64,000 bases of DNA, taken from contig JAHBTU010000001.1 in the NCBI GenBank assembly GCA_019638455.1, positions 1,193,501 through 1,257,500 on the forward strand. Reading direction: 5' to 3'. Position numbers and translations under genes: made by a program. Positions 16,665-25,451 of this stretch are shown in pieces. This DNA comes from Saprospiraceae bacterium (GTDB lineage: Bacteria; Bacteroidota; Bacteroidia; Chitinophagales; Saprospiraceae). The notes under the pieces were generated by a model. It searched no databases. It saw only the letters and a list, made by a program, of their open reading frames with translations, and was not told the origin of the DNA. The number at the start of each line of letters is the position of its first letter. Within the stretch, counting starts at the first letter, position 1.

Positions 16665-18620
16665 ATGAACAAAACCGCCGGGCAAACTCAACATCTGAAG
16701 ATAATTGCTTCCCACGGCTCTTCTCGGCTAGTTTTGCGCAATGAGGGGCAACTCAACCTTTTTGCCCCCGAAACCCCAATTGCAAAAAAAGTGTCGCCCG
16801 GCACGCCGATATTATTGAGAATAAAATCAGGTCGGTTTTTTGGCAATGGAGAAAAAGTGCTTGAACAAATCCTTCACTCTCATAATGCACCCGCTTTTAC
16901 CGCAAATTCGCCAGCAAAAAACGGCACATCAGCAGGCAAAAACACCTACACTTACGACGCACACACCTATCACACGAAAGTCCCGCCACAAGGGATTGTT
17001 GAGTTTTTGAAGTATTATCTGCCACATGGAGGGTTAGTGCTTGACCCTTCTGGCGGTAGCGGCATGACGGGTGTTGCTGCTCTTGTTGCTGGCATGGATG
17101 TGGTGTTGAACGAACTTTCTCCCGCAGCCTGTTTCATCGCACACAATTTTACGGAACGTGTTTCAAACACAGATTTTGCCAAAGCAATCAAGTCTGTATT
17201 GGCAGAACTGACGCAGTTAAGGAAAGACCTTTACACCACCGAATGTAGGGAGTGCGGGAAACACACCGAAATCCTTTATACTGTTTGGTCTTATCAAGTG
17301 CAATGTCCATACTGCCACAACGAATTTCGACTTTGGGACCATTGCCGCCAGTACGGTTCCAATGTCCGGGAGCATAGAATATTGAGCGAATTTCCCTGTC
17401 CAGACTGTGGCAAGTTGTTGAAAAAAAGTCGACTTTCTCGAAAGAACGCCGAGCCAGTCATGTTGGGCTACAAGTGCTGTGACAAAGTGCAGCGTGAACA
17501 CCCTTTGAGCACGAAGGACATTTTGCGATTAGAGCAAATCGAGACAAACCCGCTGTTAGCAGAAGGATTTTATCCCAAAACATATATCTCAGATGGCATC
17601 AACCTCAACCAACCCAAGCGGCATGGTTTTGACACCATTGATAAATTTTATACCAAACGCAATCTGCGCGCTCTCAGTCATCTTTGGAAGGAAATACAAA
17701 GGCTCGAAGACAGGCAACTGGCATCCATGCTCGCTTTTGTTTTCACTTCCCTTTATCAGCGCGTCACAAGACTCTCCGAATTTCGATTTTGGGGCGGCAG
17801 CGGCAATATAGCGCGCTTCAACGTCCCTTTCATTTTCAATGAGGCCAATGTTTTTGTTACTTTTGAAAGAAAAGCAGCCAACATTCTCGACCACCTTCAA
17901 ACAACAGCCCTACACTACCGAGGCAACAAGGTTGTCGTTTGCAATTCAGCTACCCAATTGGATTATCTTCCAGACAATTCCGTTGATTTCATATTTACAG
18001 CCCCCCCCTTCGGTGCGAATATCAATTACTCCGAAATGAATATTTTGTGGGAATCTTGGCTTGGTGAATTCACTGACAACACTTCAGAAGCCATTGTCAA
18101 CCGGGTACAGGGAAAAGGATTGGCAGAATATGAGAATCTGATGTCCGCTAGTCTTTCCGAATGTTATCGTGTGCTCCGACCGGGACATTGGATGCTATTG
18201 GTATTTATGAATTCATCTGGGAAAGTTTGGGAGGCGCTCAACCAAGCGGTGTGTCAAGCAGGATTTGTCCCAGAGCAAATCAACATTTTTGACAAACAGC
18301 ACGGAACGTTCAAGCAATTTGTCAATGAAAATACGGCTGGGAGCGACTTGGTTTTGCACTGCCGCAAGCCTGTTGACAACGGGTCAATTCAAACACCGTC
18401 CGAAAAGCTCTCTTGGCAAAAATCAATCGCCCAATTCTTTGACCAAAGGACTGGTGATTTACCCGTGACCATATTCCTGCACGTTGCTCGTGAGAGTGAA
18501 TCTGACTATCGTACACTATTCAGCGAATGGATTGGATTTGGCCTTTTGAAGGGACATCAACTCGCGGATTTCAGCAGTTTCAGGGCAGAGGCCGAAAAAA
18601 TCATAGAAAAAAAACCATGA
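16665..18620 (+). CDS. DNA methyltransferase with inserted zinc ribbons
   Basis: The protein has 651 residues from the ATG at 16665. SAM-binding motif I is LDPSGGSGMTGVAA (about residues 126-139). Two zinc-ribbon-like segments follow (CRECG ... CPYC and CPDCGK ... YKCC, about residues 195-275). Motif IV comes late as FTAPPFGANINYSEMN (about residue 445), followed by LWESWLG and RVLRPGHWMLLVF. The order motif I, insert, motif IV is that of an amino-methyltransferase acting on adenine N6 or cytosine N4. The usual (D/N/S)PP(Y/F) reads APPF here, so the catalytic polar residue is missing. The change sits in a run of eight C bases (18001-18008). The stop overlaps the ATG of the next gene, a probable restriction nuclease. 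Confidence 0.82.
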   Translation: MNKTAGQTQHLKIIASHGSSRLVLRNEGQLNLFAPETPIAKKVSPGTPILLRIKSGRFFGNGEKVLEQILHSHNAPAFTANSPAKNGTSAGKNTYTYDAHTYHTKVPPQGIVEFLKYYLPHGGLVLDPSGGSGMTGVAALVAGMDVVLNELSPAACFIAHNFTERVSNTDFAKAIKSVLAELTQLRKDLYTTECRECGKHTEILYTVWSYQVQCPYCHNEFRLWDHCRQYGSNVREHRILSEFPCPDCGKLLKKSRLSRKNAEPVMLGYKCCDKVQREHPLSTKDILRLEQIETNPLLAEGFYPKTYISDGINLNQPKRHGFDTIDKFYTKRNLRALSHLWKEIQRLEDRQLASMLAFVFTSLYQRVTRLSEFRFWGGSGNIARFNVPFIFNEANVFVTFERKAANILDHLQTTALHYRGNKVVVCNSATQLDYLPDNSVDFIFTAPPFGANINYSEMNILWESWLGEFTDNTSEAIVNRVQGKGLAEYENLMSASLSECYRVLRPGHWMLLVFMNSSGKVWEALNQAVCQAGFVPEQINIFDKQHGTFKQFVNENTAGSDLVLHCRKPVDNGSIQTPSEKLSWQKSIAQFFDQRTGDLPVTIFLHVARESESDYRTLFSEWIGFGLLKGHQLADFSSFRAEAEKIIEKKP

Positions 18621-19615
18621 AAAAAAGCCGTGACCGCTTTGCAACTCTGCAAGCCTTTTCCGAAGTAGAATTCAAGCAAGCCAAAATGCACTTAGCTACC
18701 CGAGTGACCCAAATGATGGGGCGCAAACTCGAGGAAGGTGATTGGGGTGAAGTGTACAGCTTAGCCAAAAACATTCCATTGGCCGTGTGGAGCAACCTGC
18801 ATATAGACATCAACTACAATGGCTTAGGGGTGGAACACAAACTATTAAGGTGCAGCGGATTGAATGGCCGCCCCATAAAATCTGTTTGCGGAACCACAAT
18901 GATGCACCCAGCGGCCACGCGCTCTACTCGAATCTCAGACACATCACAACCTGCTGAAAAAGTAATGGTCGAGGTGTTCAGGCAATACACAGAACTTATT
19001 GAGTTAAGGCGTCAAAAAGTGTCGGCATCTTCTCCCGATAAAAAGCCAGATATGCGCACAGGTTGGCTATTGTGGGAAGATTCACTTTCCGAATTTCTCT
19101 ATTTTGAAGAATCCCTTAAATCGCCACAACCGAGCGATTATTACGCGGAGTGGAACGCCCCCCCCGCCAAAGGCGCCCGTAAAAGCAGCAAAAGTTTGTG
19201 GATATTCGAGCGAAACACCCACAAAAAAAGATTCTCCGTGACAACGAGTGCCGGAGTGAAAATCCAACCTTATTTCGATGTTCCTTCACCCTCTGACCCA
19301 AACCTCTATTATTTCCGGGTGCAGGGAGAGCCTTTAGGAGCAGATACTATTCAGATTTGGGTGGCAGCTTCAACCGCCAAATTACTCAATCAAATGTTAG
19401 GCAGTTTAGACAAAAACGCTGTAAGTGACGCTATCGTCAAGTTATCCCCCAAACTAGCAAAGCAAAATGCTTTACCAGGCAATAAAAGTGAGTTGGCGAC
19501 ACCTATTCAATTGACATCCAAGGCTTACGAGATACTGACAAAAACATGGGAAGGCGTGAGCGATGAGCATCGCACACAACTTTTTTTGAAGTCCCTTGAA
19601 GCGAACCGGCCATAA
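18617..19615 (+). CDS. probable type II restriction endonuclease
   Basis: The protein has 332 residues from the ATG at 18617, which overlaps the methyltransferase stop (ATGA). I do not recognise a named family. Residues 60-78 read NLHIDINYNGLGVEHKLLR: Asp64, Glu73 and Lys75 fit the D-(x)n-E-x-K core of PD-(D/E)XK nucleases, at the usual spacing, with a hydrophobic strand around the E-x-K. The coupling to a DNA methyltransferase points to a cognate restriction enzyme. The C-terminal half (WIFERNTHKKRFSVT ... YYFRVQGEPL) may bind DNA. Base usage appears AT-richer than in lhgO and the following gene. The recognition sequence cannot be read from the protein. Confidence 0.6.
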   Translation: MKKSRDRFATLQAFSEVEFKQAKMHLATRVTQMMGRKLEEGDWGEVYSLAKNIPLAVWSNLHIDINYNGLGVEHKLLRCSGLNGRPIKSVCGTTMMHPAATRSTRISDTSQPAEKVMVEVFRQYTELIELRRQKVSASSPDKKPDMRTGWLLWEDSLSEFLYFEESLKSPQPSDYYAEWNAPPAKGARKSSKSLWIFERNTHKKRFSVTTSAGVKIQPYFDVPSPSDPNLYYFRVQGEPLGADTIQIWVAASTAKLLNQMLGSLDKNAVSDAIVKLSPKLAKQNALPGNKSELATPIQLTSKAYEILTKTWEGVSDEHRTQLFLKSLEANRP

Positions 19616-19632
19616 GCAATTCTTTCCCAGAT

Positions 19633-20955
19633 ATGCTTCTCATCACTACCAACGACCGGTTTCTTCTTGAAAAGGAATACACTTTCCACATACTCCTGCA
19701 CCAGTTGCTGGGGCTTGAATACCGCATCGCCTATACCGAAGAAAAAAACTACCGCCTTCGACTGCCGAATGGAGGAGAAATCGTCGTCGAAGACCATTTT
19801 TTCTCGAATCAAAAACACGGAGATTTTCTCCGCATGGAAAATTTGCCGACCGATGCGGCGACTTTTTATTCGCCTTTCGACCACTGCCCTCTGACTTCCA
19901 TTTTCGGCTACAACCACTTTGTTTTCAACGAAAAAGAAATCACTTGCGGCCTCGACATTTTCGCCTCCGCCTTTTTCATGCTCACGCGCTGGGAGGAGTC
20001 TGTGGCGAAAGAGCGCGACCAACACGGGCGTTTTCCGGGGAACAAATCATTGGCATTTAAGGCCGGCTTCCTCGACCGCCCGGTGGTGAACGAGTATGCC
20101 GAGCTGCTCTGGCAAATGTTCGCTCGACTGGGCTGGGAACCACCGCGGCCACCCCTACAATACAAACTGTCCATGACCTGCGATGTGGACCACCCGCTTT
20201 TGTGGTGGTCAGCGTCGGATAGGTTAAAGACTTTGGGAGGAAGCATTTTCAAACGCGGCGATTTGCGAGAGGCAAATTTTTGGCTACAACATCATTTTTT
20301 TCAAAAACAAGACCCTTATGACGTGTTTGACGAGTGGCTGGATTTATTTGAAAAAAACGACCTCGCGGGGCATTTCAACTTTTTGGGAAAACGCCCGCCT
20401 ACGAGCGATTGCTGGTACCCGTTGGAGCATCCGTTTGTAAAAAAATTGATAGAAAAAATAGCGGGGCATGGCCACATCGTCGGTTTTCACCCCTCTTACG
20501 AAGCGTTTGAAAATCAATCTGTTTTTGAAAAAGAATTGGCTTCGCTTCGGGCGCTCTCCCCTACCCCAATTGTCACGGGGCGGCAACATTACTTGCGCTT
20601 CGAAGCACCGCACACTTGGCAGGTTTGGGAGGAGACGGGCATGGAGTGGGACTCCTCGTTGGGCTACCCCGAGGCTGAAGGTTTTCGCTGCGGCATTTGT
20701 CAGGATTTTCCAGTGTTCAATTTCTTGACTCGAAAAATGCTGCATTTGAGGGAAAAACCGCTCATCGCGATGGATGTCACGCTCGCGATTTACCGACAAT
20801 ACACGCCCGAAACGGCGTTTGAAAAACTCCAAAACCTCCGTCGAGAGGTGGAGCGACACGGTGGCGAGTTTGTGTTGCTTTGGCACAATTCATCTTGGAA
20901 CACCTACTTTTGGGCCGAATGGCGCGAGGTGTTTCGGAATTTCATTTCACAGTGA
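19633..20955 (+). CDS. polysaccharide deacetylase-family protein
   Basis: The protein has 440 residues and no signal peptide. The N-terminal third (about 1-150) resembles the domain often found before Bacteroidota NodB-like domains. From about residue 175 comes the NodB-like fold: SMTCDVDHPL (metal aspartates), HFNFLGKRPPT, HIVGFHPSYEAF (a His for the metal), RQHYLRFEAPHTW, WDSSLGYPEAEGFRCG and HNSSW near the end. Such enzymes remove acetyl groups from cell-surface sugars or peptidoglycan. It is the first gene of a polysaccharide/surface cluster running to about 27650, and the Wzi-like gene starts 7 bases after its stop. Confidence 0.82.
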   Translation: MLLITTNDRFLLEKEYTFHILLHQLLGLEYRIAYTEEKNYRLRLPNGGEIVVEDHFFSNQKHGDFLRMENLPTDAATFYSPFDHCPLTSIFGYNHFVFNEKEITCGLDIFASAFFMLTRWEESVAKERDQHGRFPGNKSLAFKAGFLDRPVVNEYAELLWQMFARLGWEPPRPPLQYKLSMTCDVDHPLLWWSASDRLKTLGGSIFKRGDLREANFWLQHHFFQKQDPYDVFDEWLDLFEKNDLAGHFNFLGKRPPTSDCWYPLEHPFVKKLIEKIAGHGHIVGFHPSYEAFENQSVFEKELASLRALSPTPIVTGRQHYLRFEAPHTWQVWEETGMEWDSSLGYPEAEGFRCGICQDFPVFNFLTRKMLHLREKPLIAMDVTLAIYRQYTPETAFEKLQNLRREVERHGGEFVLLWHNSSWNTYFWAEWREVFRNFISQ

Positions 20956-20962
20956 CCAACCC

Positions 20963-22699
20963 ATGCTCAGATACTTTACCCTAATCCTCTCGTCGCGTTT
21001 TTCCAACCTCCGAGATTTTGCGAACGCAGGGCTACTGCTCTTTTCCCCACTGCTCCTTTTTTCCCAATCCTCTGGCATACCTCTTCACGCTCCCGCCTAT
21101 CACATCCTCGACCGGCTCGACATCAAAAGCGGGGCATTTGGCCCGATTCACCCGGAACTCAAGTTTTTCCCACGTCAGGATGCGGCGGACTACGCTTTGC
21201 TGCTGGATTCTCTGGACGGCAGCCTGACTTGGCGTGACCGTGCCGATTTGCAATATCTATTCGATGACAACAACGACTGCATCGCCGACACGGCGCGTTT
21301 TTGCAACCGCAATGAACGGGGACTTTTCAAAGTGTTTTACAGAACGCCTGCCAACCTGTTCGAGGTGAACACCCAGTATTTCAAGCTACGGGCAAACCCC
21401 ATGTTCAACTTCCACATTGGGCAGCAACAAGACGACCCGGAACTAATTTTTATGAACCAGCGCGGCCTTGAAGTGCGCGGCTCGGTGGACGATAAGTTGT
21501 TCTTTTACACCAACTTAGTGGAGTCGCAAGCGCGTTTTCCCAACTATGTGACGAAGCGTGTCGAGGAATTCAACGCGATACCCTACGCCGGAAACTTCAA
21601 ACGCTACAACCCGCGTGTGCTCGACGTGACCAATGCCTACGACTTCAATCAGGCGACGGCGTACATTTCGTTCAAAGCCACCAAACACGTCGGGGTGCAG
21701 CTGGGCCACGGCAAACATTTCATCGGCAACGGCTATCGTTCCCTTTTCCTTGCAGATGCGAACAATTACGCTTTTTACCTCAAATTGAACACCCGCGTTT
21801 GGCGCTTTCACTACCAAACCTTGTTTCAGGAACTCAGCCCAATCGGCGCCAATGACTTGGGCAACAATGTCCGCATCCCCAAAAAATACGTCGCGGCACA
21901 TTACCTGAACTACCGCATCACCCCCAAACTCTCGGTCGGGTTGTTTGAGGCAACGGTGTTCAACCGCAGCCAGCAGTTTGAGTTGCAATACCTCAACCCG
22001 CTCATCCTTTACCGCACGGTGGAGGGCATGATTGGCAGCCCCGACAACGTGTTGGTGGGCTTCGATGCGCGATGGAATCTTCTCGACCGCTTTCAAGTGT
22101 ACGGCCAATTTGTGCTCGACGAGTTTTTGTTTTCCGCGCTCGTCAAGCCTGAGGAAAAAGGCTGGTGGGGCAACAAATACGGCTTTCAATCGGGCGTGAA
22201 ATATATCAATGCGTTTGGGGCTGACCATCTTGATTTGCAGTTGGAATACAACATGGTGCGGCCATTTACATACTCCCACGCCGATTCGCTCAACGCTTAC
22301 ACGCATTACAACCAACCTTTGGCGCATCCTTTGTTGTCCAATTTCAAAGAAATCATCTGTATGGCGCGGTGGCAACCCTTGCCCCGACTAATCTTTGCGG
22401 CACGCTACATCCACGCCAAAACAGGAGATAACACCAGCACCGAAAACTGGGGGGCCAACCCGATGATTAGCAACCAAAACCGGGTGCTGGACTATGGCAA
22501 CTTCACGGGGCAAGGTGTGGCTGCCAACATTGACATTTTTGGCTTCGATGCCTCGTGGATGATGTATCACAACCTGTTTGTGGATTTCAAATTTTTGTAC
22601 CGCAAAAAAGACAGTGCCGACGATGACCGCGATTTGAAAACCCAGATTTTTGGACTCGGACTTCGCATGAACCTCTGGAATGCAAACCTTGACTTTTAA
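20963..22699 (+). CDS. Wzi-like capsule assembly outer-membrane protein
   Basis: The protein has 578 residues from the ATG at 20963. Earlier in-frame starts lie inside the previous gene. A signal-like N-terminus (LLLFSPLLLFSQ) leads into a long beta-barrel-like body with alternating aromatic residues. Segments such as QLGHGKHFIGNGYRSLFLAD, AHYLNYRITPKLSVGLFEATVF, YLNPLILYRTVEGMIGSPDN and LLDRFQVYGQFVLDEF match the Wzi capsule-assembly pattern, in which the barrel holds capsular polysaccharide at the surface. It follows the deacetylase-like gene with almost no gap and precedes two acyltransferases, so a role in exopolysaccharide attachment is likely. The gene ends within the upstream extension of the next frame. 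Confidence 0.75.
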   Translation: MLRYFTLILSSRFSNLRDFANAGLLLFSPLLLFSQSSGIPLHAPAYHILDRLDIKSGAFGPIHPELKFFPRQDAADYALLLDSLDGSLTWRDRADLQYLFDDNNDCIADTARFCNRNERGLFKVFYRTPANLFEVNTQYFKLRANPMFNFHIGQQQDDPELIFMNQRGLEVRGSVDDKLFFYTNLVESQARFPNYVTKRVEEFNAIPYAGNFKRYNPRVLDVTNAYDFNQATAYISFKATKHVGVQLGHGKHFIGNGYRSLFLADANNYAFYLKLNTRVWRFHYQTLFQELSPIGANDLGNNVRIPKKYVAAHYLNYRITPKLSVGLFEATVFNRSQQFELQYLNPLILYRTVEGMIGSPDNVLVGFDARWNLLDRFQVYGQFVLDEFLFSALVKPEEKGWWGNKYGFQSGVKYINAFGADHLDLQLEYNMVRPFTYSHADSLNAYTHYNQPLAHPLLSNFKEIICMARWQPLPRLIFAARYIHAKTGDNTSTENWGANPMISNQNRVLDYGNFTGQGVAANIDIFGFDASWMMYHNLFVDFKFLYRKKDSADDDRDLKTQIFGLGLRMNLWNANLDF

Positions 22700-22718
22700 C
22701 GAAACACCTTTTTTGAAA

Positions 22719-23288
22719 ATGGATTACTACGCGCACCCTACCGCAATCATTGACGACGGTGCCATCATCGGCGAAGGCTCCAAAATCTGGCATTTTTGCC
22801 ACGTCATGCCCAATAGTGAAATGGGCAAAAAATGCATCCTCGGACAAAATGTGATGGTGGCTCCCCGTGTCAAACTCGGCAACAACGTGAAGGTGCAAAA
22901 CAACGTCTCGATTTACACGGGGGTCATTTGCGAGGACGACACCTTTTTGGGGCCGAGCATGGTGTTCACAAATGTCATCAACCCGCGCAGTTTTTTGGAA
23001 CGAAAAGAAGAGTTTCGCACGACGCTTGTGAAAAAAGGGGCCAGCATCGGCGCGAACGCCACCGTGATTTGCGGCGTGACGCTGGGCGCCTACTGCCTCA
23101 TTGGCGCTGGCGCGGTGGTGACGAAGGATGTGCCGGATTATGCACTGGTGGTCGGCAATCCCGCCCGTCATCTGGGTTGGGTGAGTCGGCGTGGCCTGCG
23201 ACTTCATTTTGATGAAAAAGGCGAGGCCATTTGCCCAGAGAGCAAGGAGCGATACCAATTGAAAAATGGCGCAGTTGCTTTGTTGTAG
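22719..23288 (+). CDS. hexapeptide-repeat sugar N-acetyltransferase (WbpD-like)
   Basis: The protein has 189 residues from the ATG at 22719 (MDYYAHPTAIIDDGAIIGEG). A left-handed beta-helix is clear from the hexapeptide periodicity: IIDDGAIIGEGSKIWHFCHV, CILGQNVMVAPRVKLGNNVKVQNNVSIY, GASIGANATVICGVTLGAYCLIGAGAVVTKDVPD. The loop PSMVFTNVINPRSF and the ending NPARHLGWVSRRG are typical of WbpD-type enzymes, which acetylate the 3-amino group of UDP-linked diamino sugar acids in O-antigen and capsule synthesis. The exact substrate is inferred. It sits among the surface polysaccharide genes. Confidence 0.85.
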   Translation: MDYYAHPTAIIDDGAIIGEGSKIWHFCHVMPNSEMGKKCILGQNVMVAPRVKLGNNVKVQNNVSIYTGVICEDDTFLGPSMVFTNVINPRSFLERKEEFRTTLVKKGASIGANATVICGVTLGAYCLIGAGAVVTKDVPDYALVVGNPARHLGWVSRRGLRLHFDEKGEAICPESKERYQLKNGAVALL

Positions 23289-23316
23289 AAACACACCGTT
23301 GAAACCACTTCCAAAT

Positions 23317-24126
23317 ATGCTGCTTCGTTTCACCATGCTTTCGTGGGTAGTGCTATCGGCCTGCAACGCGCTCCACAAAAACACTGACCGGCCGCGCCCG
23401 ATTCAAAAGGGGTTGCCCGGCACCATTTTTCTGCGCGACAGTCTTTGGCTCGACCAATACGAGTTGACAAACGCAGACTGGCGCGAATACGTCGGGTGGC
23501 TCGTTCGGCAACATGGCGCGGGTTCGCCGGAATATCTTGCCGCACTGCCCGACAGCGCATTTTGGCTCACCCATCACGACCTGTCAAATGAGCCACAGCA
23601 TGAAACCTACTTCCGAGCAACGCGATATGACGACTACCCCATCACCGGCATTCGTTACGAGCAAGCCGTAGCCTACTGCCAATGGCGCACCGAGCGCGTG
23701 CGTGAAGCTGTGTGTGCCACACCAGCAGAAAAGACCGCCATGCCGCAGCACTTTCGTTATCGCCTGCCGAGCGTCGGCGAGTGGGAATACGCCGCCATCG
23801 CCGGACTGAACGCGGAAGAACACCCCTTTGGCTACATATCTCTTCGAGACAAAAAAGGCCGTCACAAAGTAGTCACAAAAGAAACCTTGCCCGCCAACAC
23901 TGACCCAAGCGCGACCTTTGGCCTTCCGCGCAACACTGGCTCGCCAAACCGCTATGGCTTTCACGATTTGATTGGAAACGTCGCCGAAATGGTAGCCGAG
24001 CAAGGTGTGGCAAAAGGTGGTAGTTATGCGAATATGCTTGAAGAAAGTCGAGTGAAAAGCGAAATCCGGTACGACAGGGCCATGCCTTGGCTCGGATTCA
24101 GGTGCCTGTGCGTAGTGGAAAAATAG
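23317..24126 (+). CDS. FGE-sulfatase-domain lipoprotein (GldJ/K-like fold)
   Basis: The protein has 269 residues from the ATG at 23317, which gives a lipoprotein signal ([16 protein letters not shown]). The body is a formylglycine-generating-enzyme-like fold: [75 protein letters not shown] and WLGFRCLCV. The redox cysteines of true FGE are not evident, so it is more likely a structural member like the gliding/T9SS lipoproteins GldJ and GldK, although smaller. It lies between two acyltransferase genes, with no gap that suggests its own transcript. Confidence 0.8.
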   Translation: MLLRFTMLSWVVLSACNALHKNTDRPRPIQKGLPGTIFLRDSLWLDQYELTNADWREYVGWLVRQHGAGSPEYLAALPDSAFWLTHHDLSNEPQHETYFRATRYDDYPITGIRYEQAVAYCQWRTERVREAVCATPAEKTAMPQHFRYRLPSVGEWEYAAIAGLNAEEHPFGYISLRDKKGRHKVVTKETLPANTDPSATFGLPRNTGSPNRYGFHDLIGNVAEMVAEQGVAKGGSYANMLEESRVKSEIRYDRAMPWLGFRCLCVVEK

Positions 24127-24188
24127 CCGCTACCCCCGCCACCTTTTTAGGGAATGTTCGGTCAACCATTTCAACACCCACACAAATT

Positions 24189-24818
24189 ATGACAGGTCCA
24201 AGTCCACACACTCATTTTCCGCTTGCCGGCTACGAGCGCCTATGTTTTCTAAAAAACTTGGTCAAAAATCCCCTCATCCAAGTCGGTGACTACACCTACT
24301 ATGATGATTTTGAGGATGTTGCCAATTTTGAAAAAAATGTCAAATACCTATTTGACTTCACGGGCGACCGGCTCATCATCGGAAAGTTTTGCGCCATTGC
24401 TTCCGGTGTCACTTTTATCATGAACGGTGCGAACCACCATATCGAGGGTTTTTCGACCTATCCTTTTGATATCTTCGGTCATGGTTGGGAAAATGCGATG
24501 GAAGGCCGCATCTACCCTACCAAAGGCAACACGGTCATCGGCAACGATGTCTGGCTCGGTTACAACGCTGTCATTATGCCGGGGGTAAAAATCGGCGATG
24601 GCGCGGTGATTGGCTCTTGCTCAGTGGTCGTCAAGGATGTGGAACCCTACACCATCGTCGGTGGCAACCCTGCCCGCGAGATTCGCAAACGATTTTCGGA
24701 AGAGCATATCCAGGCATTGTTGGAGGTAAAATGGTGGGATTGGGAGCCTGAAAAAATCACGCGCAATTTGGCGGCATTGACCGGGAACGACATGGAGGCG
24801 CTACGGCGGGCGGTGTAA
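24189..24818 (+). CDS. Vat/CatB-family hexapeptide acetyltransferase
   Basis: The protein has 209 residues from the ATG at 24189. Earlier in-frame starts overlap the previous gene and lack the family beginning. Characteristic stretches: [102 protein letters not shown], and WWDWEPEKI. This is the xenobiotic acetyltransferase type that includes streptogramin (Vat) and chloramphenicol (CatB) acetyltransferases. In a polysaccharide cluster the natural acceptor could equally be a sugar. Resistance cannot be inferred from the fold alone. Confidence 0.88.
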   Translation: MTGPSPHTHFPLAGYERLCFLKNLVKNPLIQVGDYTYYDDFEDVANFEKNVKYLFDFTGDRLIIGKFCAIASGVTFIMNGANHHIEGFSTYPFDIFGHGWENAMEGRIYPTKGNTVIGNDVWLGYNAVIMPGVKIGDGAVIGSCSVVVKDVEPYTIVGGNPAREIRKRFSEEHIQALLEVKWWDWEPEKITRNLAALTGNDMEALRRAV

Positions 24819-24852
24819 GTGTCAGCGTTTTTCCCCAAATTTGCCCCAAGTT

Positions 24853-25419
24853 ATGTCAACTGCCCATCAACGTTTGTCGTCTGCCGCCATCAACCACCTG
24901 CACGATTCTGAGCCGCGGTGGTTTGCCGTGCATACCCGTTCCAAAAGTGAAAAATTCGTGCAGCGTATGCTGGCGAAAAAAGGCATTCACGCATGGGTTC
25001 CATTGCAGCGCCTCATGCGGCGCTACACCCGAAGCACGCGCTGGGTAGAAAAACCGCTTATCAATGCGTATATCTTTGTGAAAATCACGAAGGAGCAATA
25101 TGTGCCTGTGTTGGAGACCGAAAACGTGTCAGGGTTTGTCAAGTTCAGCAAGAACCTCATCGCCATTCCCGAAACGGAAATAGATTTGTTGAAACGCATC
25201 ACGCTAGAGGAAGGGCTTGACATGGAAGCCGTGCCGGGAAGTCTGAGCGAGGGCGATTGGGTGGAAATCGCGGCGGGCAATCTCATGGGTCTGAAAGGAC
25301 GTATCGTGAAGGCACAGGGCAAACGAAAATTTCAGGTGGAGCTCAACTATCTTTTTCAAAGCTTGCTCATCACGGTGGATGCGGCGTTTTTGGAGAAGAC
25401 ACGGCTGGCGATTCCTTGA
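24853..25419 (+). CDS. UpxY-type NusG-like transcription antiterminator
   Basis: The protein has 188 residues from the ATG at 24853. The NusG N-terminal (NGN) domain is visible as PRWFAVHTRSKSEKFVQRMLAKKGIHAWVPLQRL, then the RWVEKPLINAYIFVKI strand, and a C-terminal KOW-like segment (EGDWVEIAAGNLMGLKGRIVKAQGKRKFQVEL). In Bacteroides, UpxY proteins let RNA polymerase read through terminators in the leader of capsule operons, and the gene is placed first in its operon. Here it sits at the end of the polysaccharide cluster and immediately before the C39 ABC transporter gene, so its target may be the downstream transcript. Confidence 0.87.
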   Translation: MSTAHQRLSSAAINHLHDSEPRWFAVHTRSKSEKFVQRMLAKKGIHAWVPLQRLMRRYTRSTRWVEKPLINAYIFVKITKEQYVPVLETENVSGFVKFSKNLIAIPETEIDLLKRITLEEGLDMEAVPGSLSEGDWVEIAAGNLMGLKGRIVKAQGKRKFQVELNYLFQSLLITVDAAFLEKTRLAIP

Positions 25420-25426
25420 TTAAAGA

Positions 25427-25434
25427 TACATTTG
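25427..25434 (+). promoter_or_regulatory. -7 box for the C39 ABC transporter gene
   Basis: TACATTTG lies 17 bases before the ATG at 25452 and just after the antiterminator stop. No -33 box at the right distance was found. Confidence 0.4.
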
Positions 25435-25451
25435 CCCTCGCAAACTGAACA

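Noticed and set aside
24189..24818. Calling the Vat/CatB-type gene an antibiotic resistance gene
   Set aside because: The fold is shared with sugar acetyltransferases and the neighbourhood is a polysaccharide cluster.
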